A stretch of DNA of 31,154 nt from Polymyxa betae (GCA_003693705.1 RBZT01000410.1:1-31154), one strand, 5' to 3'. Positions 20,521 through 29,124 are shown, counted from the stretch's first letter. Made by a program: numbers and translations. Notes: a model not told the origin generated them from the sequence alone.

Positions 20521-20524
20521 GTGG

Positions 20525-22080
20525 AAGACCCTGGACTTGGACAAGGACGAAGAATGCAGACCTATGACAAGAGCATTCAGAGGAAGCGGACACATCGGAC
20601 ATATACAAGGCGAAAGCCTGTAAAACGTCGTCCACTTCGGCCTCTTCAGTACTTATGTCGACGCTGGCGCGACCTGGACAGGTACTGGCTCCACCAGCGC
20701 TATATGATGCTGGGACCGGGGTCTCGTTGGGCAACTAGCTGACAGATGGCCTGTTTGCTGGCACCTCCGACAACGTGGCTTGTCTCTCGCGTGGTCGGCC
20801 TGGTTCAATGTCGTTTAGGCGGCGTTGTTGTTGGTGCAGAAGCATCCGGTCTTGATGGGGCGGCAGGGCGTGTTCGACATTCGCTTGTATCGTGACCGTG
20901 AGCACGATGGAAATCGCAATACTTCAATGCACGACATGTGGAGGAATCATTCCCGTAGGTCTTATGATGTGTGCACCAAAGACGACTTTCAGAATTCGCG
21001 GATGGAGCGCGAGTAGTCGAAACGGACTGAGAGGCCCGAGCTTGCGCGATAGGCGTCGGATAACGACTATCAAAAGGGCAAATTACCGTTAAAGACCGTA
21101 TGATGGACTCAGGGGAAGAAACGGAATCAGGATTTGCGGCTTGGAGAACTCGCAGACCGCACTGGATGTTTTCCGGGAGCCTACTGAGAAGGTGGTGGGA
21201 GCGTTTGGACGACGAAGGGCTGATCCCTGCCAGTCGCATTGCAGCAACATTGCGGTCCGCGAACCTGATCGGTGTCTCGTTAGGGTGACGACTGATGTTC
21301 TCATATGCCGACAGGTGGATGCTTCCCAAATTGTCGCTAACAAAATGTCGCAGGAAATTGTCTTTGGCTATAGGCCGGGCATTGTCCTCGCAGCTCAGCC
21401 CGACACCACTCGGCTTTTTTTGCACAGCAAGCCAATAAAGCTTGTACGAAGCGAAATTTGAGGTATCCATTTGCGTACAGCTTCTCTTCGAATGAGGTAA
21501 CGATGTCCTGGGCTGAGAGAGGCGAAGTGGTTTTCGGGCTGGAGAACCTCGGCATGGCCGATGGCATCCTCGCGGATGACGTGAACGGCCGTTATTTTTG
21601 GGAGGAAACTGCGTCGCGCGGAACCGGTGAACTGATATCTTGGATGTGACGCGATTGCGTATGAGGAAGCGAGGAGTTGTGAAGATGCTGTTCGGGTCGT
21701 AGGAGCGGCTGTTGGGTGCGCATTTGGGCGGCTTGTAGGCGTTCGACGGATGCAGTGATAGTGGTCAGACGGGCGTTGATTTCGTCAATCTCGGTCTCCA
21801 TGGCTTGCAATTGAGTGTTGCTGCGCGGCCTAAGGCGACCGCTGGCGTCGTTCCGGGTGGAAGCCAAAACGTATTCTGCCGAAATCTCGGCCAGGCGGAG
21901 TTCCAGACGAACAATCGTCTGTTCTTAGGAGACGATGGTCTCGGCTAAAGAAACTCGGCCGGATAATCTCGCTTGATCCTGGATCTCAGCTTGGGGGTCG
22001 GATGCGGCCTGGGTTTGATCGACGAAACCTGAGCCTTTGTCGCGGGGCGAAGCGGGAAGCGATTCGGGATGTATAGACAT
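20525..22080 (-). pseudogene. gag of element 2, with three zinc-finger-like motifs
   Basis: The ATG at 22080 (MSIHPESLPASPRDKG) is about 26 bases inside the 5' LTR. An N-terminal heptad-rich segment (METEIDEINARLTTITASVERL) suggests a coiled coil. Two in-frame TAA codons (near 21928 and 21592) and a frameshift near 21465 interrupt the capsid part: LSAQDIVTSFEEKLY, then NFASYKLYWLAVQKK in the next frame, then FADRNVAAMRLAGISPSSS. The end has three cysteine/histidine motifs: CTHHKTYGNDSSTC and CDFHRAHGHDTSEC, where the second position is His (C-x2-H-x4-N/H-x4-C), and, in a third frame near 20760, CRRCQQTGHLSASC, a normal CCHC knuckle. The last codons lead into the protease across element 3. Confidence 0.85.
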
Positions 22081-22106
22081 ACTGCCAATGCTCGATCAAA
22101 AAAGGT

Positions 22107-22307
22107 ATCGCGTCCAGCGACTAACTAGTTGGAAGGAAGACAGTTGATGATCTGCAAACTAAAGGAATGTATTGAGTTGACTTCTCGTCAAACGCTGGCG
22201 TCTTGTCACTGGGCGACTGTACGGTCGGGGCTGCTCACCCGGCCGGCGGCAACGATCGTGAGCCGCAGTAGCGGGTACGGCGCCGGGCAGTAGCTGGGCA
22301 CGCGACA
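22107..22307 (-). repeat. 5' LTR of element 2
   Basis: About 200 bp matching 11394-11594 at roughly nine positions in ten. Ends on the plus strand are ATCGCGTCCAGCGAC and GGGCACGCGACA. The CCGTACGG palindrome of the other copy is CTGTACGG here. The leader after it lacks a TGG primer site. Confidence 0.88.
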
Positions 22308-23172
22308 GAATGTATGAACGCCAAGTCAAAATGCATCGTCAAAGTAACATTACAGTTTCAGCAGAACAGCATATACAATAACATCATTGGATACAACAGA
22401 GAGAGCAATACAGCAATTTGTAAATTGACCAATCAACAACAATTTGACAGAATCCAAATCAGAGAAAAACCCAATCGTCAGAGTTCCCGTATTGTTCAGG
22501 TGATTTTTATCGTGACGATCTCGGGAAATTTTGTGCGCACTTATATTGAATGCTCGGAAGCGTCCGTCCGGACATAACTTTTTAACAACGGATTAACTCT
22601 CAAATGCCATTTATTGTCCACATGATACAAAAATCACTTTAGTCACTATCAAAGCCGTCTCAAACAAAATTGAGCCCCATCATTAGTCTTAAGTTATGTC
22701 AGTAATATGCGCCTGCGGCCGTAAATTGACATCCATCTTCAGTTCAGATGACATTATATATCATGGCTTTGGAATCGACCATCTTTTAACTGTCTATCCA
22801 GAAACGCCAAAATGGTTTGTTTTTCTGCTCATCTGTCAAATGAAAATCCTCAATAGTAAGTAGACAACAAATCTCTCATTGACTTCAAGGATCGAGGCTT
22901 AACTAATGTCGCCATTCCCTGATCTTGAGCATCTTTGAAATTTTCCTTATAGCGAATATACTTAAGCTTAAAAGAAACAGTCTCGAGGAGCCGTCTTCAA
23001 GGGCAATAATTACCTACATGAAAGATTTACCTCCATACTATCAGAGCGAACTCGATCAATCTTCGCAAGATCATCAAGTGTGTGCTTCTCAACAGCTTGA
23101 AGACATTCAACGTAGTGCTTGTCCATATCGGATGTCGAACTACAAAGATCTTTGTGTAAGCTCCAAGATATT
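22308..23172. other. unassigned stretch right of element 2
   Basis: I found no recognisable protein or structure. Short open frames (22314-22577, 22925-23203) have no family signature. Base composition is AT-rich, unlike the LTR element bodies. It may be old host intergenic DNA or eroded repeats. Confidence 0.4.
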
Positions 23173-23520
23173 TGTTAATCGTAGAAATAATTCTCTGCTT
23201 TAGATATTAGATCTTAGAGCCCATAAATATTCATCTCGGATACTGAAGTTCATCGGCCAAATAGTTCATGCTGTTAAGTTCGCGCAACGCCAGTCCACAC
23301 ACGCATAAATCTGATGGGCACCAAAGATGCGACATCATGGAAGTATGAAGACCTACTTTGATAATAACGGGCTCGATTCCCCAGAGGTCCGTACAGACTG
23401 AGCTGAATGAAGCTGGGACTCGTGCTGGAAATAAAACACAATTCATTACGATCTGACCGAAGTGCTGCCAGATTTTTTAGTAACCTGAAATCGCGATCTG
23501 AAGAATCCGCTCTATTAGAC
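23173..23520. repeat. longest copy of dispersed repeat R
   Basis: The left part (23173-23303) matches 3351-3477; the right part (23303-23520) matches 13207-13444 in the 320 bp insertion. It ends CCGCTCTA, close to the CCGCTCCT end of that insertion, so the right boundary is shared by both. This copy has one AAATAAA and lost the CCGTACGG palindromes (GTCCGTACAGAC here). No target duplication was found. The sequence has no conserved reading frame across copies, so I treat it as non-coding. Confidence 0.75.
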
Positions 23521-24359
23521 AGGTAAAGCACAAAGCCTGTTTTTTGAAACTCGATGTTGAGTTTGTTTGATAAGTTGTGAAGAATGAATCTATTTGGAGG
23601 AATTACAATCCGTGAATTCTAGAAATTGGCAGCGCGGTGACATGACTGTCACAATCCTGACTAAGAGGATAAGCTGGGAAATGACTTCGCACTGTTTGGC
23701 CCTCATGATTTGAGCCTCGTGATGTGCGTCTATCCAACTTTGACGATGTAGTCCGGACTTCAACTGTGTTTCGTCTTGAGCTCTGGTGCACGCATTCGAA
23801 CCGTGGCCCTCTCCACAGCTACCACATCGTCGAATTCAAATTTTTCAATCACAATCAACTGTTTTAAGTCTTGCAGATATTCGAGACTCTTTGTTTGGGT
23901 TTTGCAACTTTACATTTTGAGTATAGACACCAACATAGCCTCGAAGTCAAATCCAGACAGCTTCCCAGGAATTTCGTTCAAGTTTACCAGCTGACGCTGA
24001 TTTGAGCTGCTTACCTTGTCGGAATTTCTGATTCACTGCATGTAATTGTAAGAGTTGAGAGTGCTCAACTGTTATTGTATTCTGAACGACAAAACAATGA
24101 GAACTTCGTCTGTTTTTCTTTATAATGGAGAACAACATTTGTGATGGGGTAATCCTCAGCTGCGTTGACGATTGTTTGAGCTGTCCTAAAGGGTTTTCTT
24201 AGTCAAATCGTTGATAGAATCGTATCGTTTACCTGGATTGAGTGAGTCTGCTCTTCTCTGGCTGCTATCTGTTTAAGGTCGTACCGTGTCTAGTACCGAG
24301 CTTTCACTAATAATCGTTTCAGCATATGTAGTGATAATATCTACAATGTCGGTTTTGTT
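23521..24359. other. unassigned stretch
   Basis: There is no recognisable gene. Some minus-strand frames between 23600 and 24140 give protein-like short pieces (for example FEFDDVVAVERA), but they are broken and match no family that I know. Confidence 0.35.
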
Positions 24360-24476
24360 AATCTTTCTGTAAATACAGTGCCGTGTTTAAGTCAGTTCTC
24401 TTGGCATGGGCTGTTCTGCCAACATATGGGTGGCGTATAGCTGACTTGAGCACGGCATTGTATTTACAGAAAGATT
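24360..24476 (+). repeat. long hairpin: 36-bp inverted repeat with 45-base loop
   Basis: The left arm is 24360-24395 and the right arm 24441-24476. They pair over 36 positions with three mismatches. In a plus-strand RNA all three are G-U wobbles, so the whole arm could pair. The loop holds a smaller inverted repeat, TTGGCA / TGCCAA. It could be a tiny MITE, an inverted duplication, or a precursor for small RNAs. No target duplication is clear. An open frame at 24383-24748 crosses it, and I do not regard that frame as a gene. Confidence 0.75.
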
Positions 24477-24821
24477 TGCTATTTCAATGGAAGAAAGAAA
24501 ATCTACGCGATAATACAACAATCGTAGTGGACCATGAAGGTTTCATTATATACTTCGCTTGTTCTTGGACATGTCTGAGCAATACTGGTGCATGCGTACT
24601 AGGGTTTGGGTATCTTGAAATGATATTTCGTCGGGCCCGTGGAGCAATTCCTTCACCGCTGGGAGCGAAAGCTAAAGCTAATAATGCGGATTTTTGCGTG
24701 GTGGATATTTTTAACTCTGAGCTATTCGCGATTAGCTCACTGCGTTAGAATATATCAGCTTCCCTGTTGCACTGCATCTATACAATATCTTTAATAAATC
24801 ACGACGTTCATTGAAGACGTA
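24477..24821. other. unassigned stretch left of the Harbinger fragment
   Basis: The stretch is open on the plus strand to 24748 but shows no family motif. It may hold part of the upstream region of the Harbinger fragment that starts at 24822. Confidence 0.35.
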
Positions 24822-25043
24822 ATGTTCCGCGCCCGTCTACACGCTATGATGGACGAGGATATATTGGAATTCCTTCTCGATGATCTAGAATCTAGCGACA
24901 GCGAAGAAGATCCTAACTTCGGCGGATCTGTTATTGGACGAGTTCCCAAAAACGACCGTGATTCCGCTGAGGGTCATCGGTTTATTTATATGGATTACTT
25001 CGCTCATGTATCAGGTTTAATAAAACCCCGTACGCAAACTTGA
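24822..25043 (+). pseudogene. N-terminal fragment of a PIF/Harbinger transposase
   Basis: The ATG at 24822 begins an acidic N-terminus (MMDEDILEFLLDDLESSDSE) followed by NFGGSVIGRVPKNDRDSAEG and HRFIYMDYF. Harbinger transposases commonly start with an acidic region, then a WGGSxxGRxxNxxR...GHxxLxxDYF block, which this fits. After DYF the similarity ends, and the frame closes at 25043. The equivalent block occurs again at 25747-25800 with clear sequence differences, so this is a separate copy and not the displaced start of that gene. Confidence 0.7.
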
Positions 25044-25194
25044 AAAGACGACTGCGCAATATCATGCCATACGCAGTATTCATCGCATATATCTGGAAGG
25101 TTTATAAACTGCGACCATGCTCAAGTATGACAAGCTACACTATAATAGTACAGCTACCAAGTCCGTCCGGCGTTAAGAGGTCCGTACGGTATGA

Positions 25195-25745
25195 CCATGT
25201 CTAATTTCGGAAATACAAAATCAGAATTATTCTTTTTTCTATCACACGTTTGGGATTTCGTTGTCGTAGACAGATTGCTACAAAGAATTCTTTCAGATGA
25301 CTAAGCCTGAGACGGCACCTGTCAGAATGAAGCTTGATGAGGAAGATACCGTCACCTACGGCGACGAAGCTGAGCAAGTTGCCAATGATGTTGAAAGATG
25401 GGGCTCCGTCTGGCAGAGGAACAAAATGAAGCTGAGCATCTGGTAACTTCGAAATCATCTTCGGATCAATCGGATGGGAACGAGGATCTGGTGACGAAAC
25501 ATACCCAGGTTAGAGAAACTGAGGCCAGGAGAAAGATGAAGCTCGGCGACGGTCTACCCTGTTGTGGACAGCGAGTGGCGTCGAGCAGTGTTACCGTGCT
25601 AAAAATCAACAAAGCGCCGACATAAACGTCCGTGGATCGTCCTGAGCTGGTACGACTCGTCTCAGAACGAGAACAGTATCTACGGGTTTTCGTGGATTCA
25701 GGTGCAGAAGGAGCACAGCTGCGTTCGTTGGTTGACACCCGACAG
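25195..25745 (+). pseudogene. 5' end relic of a retrotransposon related to element 3 (LTR tail, leader, gag)
   Basis: Bases 25195-25282 align with the last part of the element 3 LTR (GGAAATACAAAATCA, then GTCGTAGACAGATTGCTACA, against GAAATACAGAATCA and ATCGTAGAATCGAGACGATTGCTACA with gaps). The palindrome AAAGAATTCTTT follows (25282-25293), and an ATG at 25297 begins MTKPETAPVRMKLDEED. The frame closes at 25446 and another continues. Near 25606, INKAPT, a stop and then SVDRPELVRLVSEREQYLRV align with NRAPVLRKLDRKAILQFIES and RDRYLR of element 3 gag. The relic ends where the Harbinger transposase begins (about 25745). It is a diverged cousin, not a copy, of element 3. Confidence 0.82.
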
Positions 25746-25746
25746 G

Positions 25747-26930
25747 AAACCCAATCGCCCTCGTGGATTTGAAGGTCACCGGCGGATCATGGGAGATTAT
25801 CTTGTTCCGAATCCTGTTTATGGCAAAGAGCTCTTTGAGCGACGATTCCGAATGCCATCCACTTGATTCAAAAGGATCCTCGACGAACTGCAATTGCACT
25901 CACCATACTTGCGGCAGCAGGTTGATGCACTAGGCAAGCCCGGCCACGGCACACTACAAAAAATCACGGCGAGCTTGCGGATGATGTCCTACGGATTAGC
26001 TGCCGACGCCGTTGACAACTACTGTCGCATATCAGAAACCGTTGCGACAAGATGTCTAGAGGAGTTCGCTATCGGTATTATTCGTGCCTATGGTGATGAA
26101 TATTTTCGGTGCCCCACAGAGCACGATAGCCAGGCAGTTTTGAAGCAGAAAGCCGACCAAGGATGGGCTGGGCAGGCTTTTAGCATAGATTGTATGCATC
26201 GGGAATGAAAAAAAATTGCCCCAAAGCCTACGCGGGTCAATATGTTTCCAAGGATAAGGGATTGCCCACGATGGTTTTGGACACAATCGTTGGCCTAGAT
26301 GGTCGCATCTGGTACGTCGCGTTTGGTTTTCCTGGCTCGTTGTACGACGTGAACATTCTTGGGCGATCGCCATTAGTCGGGACCATCTTAGATGGCCGTC
26401 TGAAGTGTAATCCCTATGAAATTAACGGAGCAGAATACTATGAGTATTATTTACTAGCTGACTGTATATACCCATCTTGGAGCTGCTTTGTCAAGACCTT
26501 CAGTCAACCAGATTCTGCCAAGAAGAAACGTTTCGCGAAGAAACAGGAAGCAAAACGAAAAGAGAGAGAACTTGTCTTGGCATCCTCCAAGGGAAATTTC
26601 CTATACTATCGATTCCAGGTAGGTCAAGGTCAACTCTAAAGATGCAAAATATTGTGAAAGCTTGTATCATCCTACACAGTATCATAATAGATTCTAGAAA
26701 AGAAATGACCATACAAGATCACATCAAGATCGAGAAATCGATGGTTTCTGAATCGGGTGCTCAAACAATCTTTAATGGCAGTAGTGATCGAGGTCGAGAT
26801 TTGGCACTGCTGCCTATGGATTTTTTGTCAAAGGATGAGATCTGTGCAGGATCGAGACACGCACAGTCTGCGAACCAATGATTTGATAGAGCATTTCGGG
26901 TCAGGATCTGGACAACCGGAAGATGATTGA
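25747..26930 (+). pseudogene. PIF/Harbinger transposase (DDE_Tnp_4 type), broken
   Basis: A DDE nuclease that would cut and insert a Harbinger element. The N-terminal part has KPNRPRGFEGHRRIMGDYL, VPNPVYGKELFERRFRMP, an in-frame TGA (25864-25866), then FKRILDELQLHSPYL and RMMSYGLAADAVDNYCRISE. Catalytic residues are visible: Asp in FSIDCMH (26188-26190), Asp in LYDVNILGRSP (26346-26348) and Glu in KRERTCLGILQGKF (near 26564). NCPKAYAGQYVSKDKGLPT, EYYLLADCIYPSW and FAKKQEAKRK are family signatures. Frameshifts occur at a run of eight A (26208-26215) and near 26560. The tail has IVKACIILHSIIIDSR, and in another frame DTHSLRTNDLIEHF up to a TGA at 26928. It converges with the Myb-like gene to its right. 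Confidence 0.92.
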
Positions 26931-27029
26931 TAAATTTATTGAGTATCTGACTGAGCAAGAGATCGCGAAAGGGTCAATTTCTTGGCTTTCAGTAAAGAGA
27001 AGAATTGCATTGAAGATTGAGGAATGTCT

Positions 27030-27662
27030 TCATCTTTTGTCGAAAATAGGCGAATCGCATTCTGTTCTTCGAATGCTTCCGACTGGCGACGAATGGCGCT
27101 GCTTGATCCATCGCAGCTGTCTGCTCCTGTAGAGCATTGTTCCATTCCGCTCATTGCTCGCGTGAAGCAAGTTCGACGTATTCATGTCGTTGTCTGCTTC
27201 CTCGAGGCGTTGCCGCTTGGGACGCTTTGCACCAATTGGACGATTTTCTGCTAACATTATGGCAGGATCTATGATCGAGTCACTACTCGATTCAGTTGCA
27301 ACATCAGGTGCAGGGAATTTTGGGAATTCGCGCAGGATTTGCCAACAATCTGAATACCTGAAATCGGAACCGTCGTTCTGAGCCTGGTATAGTTCCAGAG
27401 CCTTCGTCAGCAAATCATCTGCTGAATATCCGCTTGGTTTCTTGGCTACGATCTGTGCATAGCATCCGATGAATTTGTGGACACATGAAGAGACTCTCGT
27501 CCAAGCCTTTCTGCAGGACAATCCATTACGTTCGTGTATCTTTTCAGCAACTGCCTGCCAGAAATGGTCTGCTTTCTGGTCGTTTCCTTTTATAGGATCT
27601 TCAGAAACAGCTATCCATCGTGGTACGAGAATTATACAGGTTGGATGAGAAACGGTCGTCAC
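27030..27662 (-). CDS. Harbinger-associated Myb/SANT-like protein (N-terminally incomplete)
   Basis: PIF/Harbinger elements carry a second protein with a Myb/SANT-like domain that binds element ends and helps bring the transposase into the nucleus. Here WIAVSEDPIKGNDQKADHFW, AVAEKIHERNG, VHKFIGCYAQIVAKKPSGY, DDLLTKALELYQ and FRYSDCWQILREFPKF match that family. The C-terminal half has a basic stretch (GAKRPKRQRLEEADND), a possible nuclear signal. The open frame of 210 codons is intact, in contrast to the transposase, but it begins with GTG and has no in-frame ATG ahead of the domain. The normal first helix with its leading Trp is also missing, so either the start is in an upstream exon or the gene is truncated. 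It is convergent with the transposase, 100 bases apart. Confidence 0.85.
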   Translation of the reverse strand: MTTVSHPTCIILVPRWIAVSEDPIKGNDQKADHFWQAVAEKIHERNGLSCRKAWTRVSSCVHKFIGCYAQIVAKKPSGYSADDLLTKALELYQAQNDGSDFRYSDCWQILREFPKFPAPDVATESSSDSIIDPAIMLAENRPIGAKRPKRQRLEEADNDMNTSNLLHASNERNGTMLYRSRQLRWIKQRHSSPVGSIRRTECDSPIFDKR

Positions 27663-27736
27663 AACTCAGAGCTCATTACACTTGATAAGAGCATGGGATA
27701 ATCAGAAGCTTTCCTTTGTGTATATATTGTTTGGGG

Positions 27737-28759
27737 ATTTTTTTTTGTTCACGAAACTTCGGGCAATCCGCTCAGCCGGCATAATAGCAGAAGTTGTTTT
27801 GCTGGCGTCAGCGCCGTTCGTCTTCAGTGATTGCTCGTGAAGTGTTTCGTCCATTTATGTTGCCAGTACTGCAATCACCTTTTCTGCAATTATAGCTTCT
27901 AAATCCATCGGTGGGTTGCATGGGATGAGCATGCCGCTTTCTCTTGATATCTCCTGCCCAGTCTACATGCAGCGGTATTGGCCTTGTCAATTAAATCTTT
28001 CAGTGAAATCGAATCGTCAATATTGATCAAAACATCTTTGATTTCTTCATTCAAGCCTTGGTGGAAACGTTGCTGGGCTGGAGCACCATCCTTACACCCG
28101 GCATCAGCAATCAACAGCTGGGACTCAGATGCGAACGCTGCATTCGTCCGTTGGCCTTGTTTCAGAGTTAGTAATCTTTCTGCAGCCTTGCGAACGAGTT
28201 GCGGATCTTCAAACAGTGCTCGGAAGAGATGTAGAAATTGTTCGAGGTTCAAGAGCACAGGATCGTTTGCTAGAAATGATACGAGAACCAATCCAAAGCA
28301 GGTTCTGTCAGAAGGGTCCCCACCAGGACAACTTTGCTTGTATCAGTACTGTATGTCAAGGACTTTCCCATTATAATCAAGTCAATTTGGTTAACGAAGT
28401 TTCGCAAATTTTTTGAAGATCCATCAAAAGAGTCAGGTAACTTCAATTTCAGCTCCCGACCATTATGAAAACTTGGAGTAACATTGGATTGAACATTGGT
28501 ATTGTTCTGTTGGGGCGGTTGACTCATGGATGAACATTGGGTTTTTGCGGTTGATCTGTAGGTGTAGCCGGTTGTGCTGGTAGAAGCTGCTGTAACTGCT
28601 GTTGAATTCGCAACAGATCCTCAGCCTGGCGTTGGACTTGAGCGCTTAGTTCGGTATTGTACTCTCAAGACCCTAAATGGTCTGCAAGGCGTCATTCCGT
28701 CGAGCTTGGATATGTACGAGCTGCTGCTCCAGAGTCATAGGATGCGATTCTTCGGTCAT
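27737..28759 (-). pseudogene. gag relic of a fourth Ty3/gypsy-type retrotransposon
   Basis: The ATG at 28759 begins MTEESHPMTLEQQLVHIQA and, after a frameshift, SAQVQRQAEDLLRIQQQLQQL, a coiled coil. Then comes NVTPSFHNGRELKLKLPDSF with DGSSKNLRNFVNQIDLII, the typical start of a retrotransposon capsid domain. After another shift near 28280, LEQFLHLFRALFEDPQLVRK follows, then ERLLTLKQGQRTNAAFASES and QQRFHQGLNEEIKDVLINID, as in Retrotrans_gag domains. The end (27780-27740) has CYYAG then CPKFRE, possibly a ruined zinc knuckle. No protease or polymerase follows, so the relic is cut at its 3' side. LTRs were not found. Confidence 0.8.
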
Positions 28760-29009
28760 GGTGTCAGCCTGTGAGGCCTGGGCCGATAATCAATCAGAAC
28801 TTGGGCAAAACAGAGGGTCGGAGACCAACAAGAAAATAGTCAGATTTTATTCTCTACATCATTGCGTGACGAACTTGGGAAAGAATACACTATAGGTTGT
28901 CATCCTCTAATTATTAGAAACAATATGAGCATTGGTCCGCACCTTACGAACAATCTATAGCCGTTTTATTGACCCTGCGCTGAATGTCGCTGAACATTTG
29001 GATTACTCA
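28760..29009. other. unassigned stretch, possibly old LTR or leader of the gag relic
   Basis: It lies directly upstream of the minus-strand gag relic, where an LTR and leader would be. There is no partner copy in the window, so this cannot be tested here. I see no coding signal. Confidence 0.3.
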
Positions 29010-29124
29010 TTTTGATTGCGTTTGGCAACAAATGAGTACAAAACTGTAGTTTTCTTAAAATTACCGTTTTCTGCGGGACCACCACAGTTTTAGTTTTTGT
29101 ACAGTTTTGTTGCCAGACGCACTT
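29010..29124. mobile_element. MITE-like unit with inverted ends (unit A)
   Basis: The left end reads TTTTGATTGCGTTTGGCAAC; the right end read in reverse complement is TTTTGAAGTGCGTCTGGCAAC. The match continues loosely through ACAAAACTG. The size (about 115 bp), lack of coding and the GTGCGTTTGGCAAC-type end resemble MITEs of the PIF/Harbinger superfamily. I could not see a clean 3-bp target duplication. The relation to the Harbinger genes of this window is not shown, because I found no similar ends around them. Confidence 0.7.

Larger units (their letters stand above)
11394..22307 (-). mobile_element. element 2: older Ty3/gypsy retrotransposon split by two insertions
   Basis: LTR copies at 11394-11594 and 22107-22307 bound a minus-strand gag-PR-RT-RH-INT. 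Without element 3 (14984-20520 plus one 4-bp target copy) and the 320 bp insertion at 13126-13445 (plus one 5-bp target copy), the element is about 5.0 kb. On the minus strand the LTR begins TGTCGCGTGCCC and ends GGACGCGA. By eye the two LTRs differ at about 22 of 200 positions (about 89% identity), more than those of elements 1 and 3. I see no clear target duplication (flanks TTCAA and GAATG). All coding parts carry lesions. It lies only 70 bases to the right of element 1. Confidence 0.9.

Noticed and set aside
11394-22307. Target duplication of element 2
   Set aside because: The flanking bases (TTCAA left, GAATG right) share only AAT out of register, which is not convincing.
24383-24748. 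121-residue open frame as a gene
   Set aside because: It begins inside one arm of the hairpin and reads through the other arm, and shows no family signature. It also starts at a non-ATG codon.
25747-27662. Terminal inverted repeats of this Harbinger matching the MITE ends at 29 kb
   Set aside because: No GTGCGTTTGGCAAC-type sequence was found around the transposase or the Myb-like gene.
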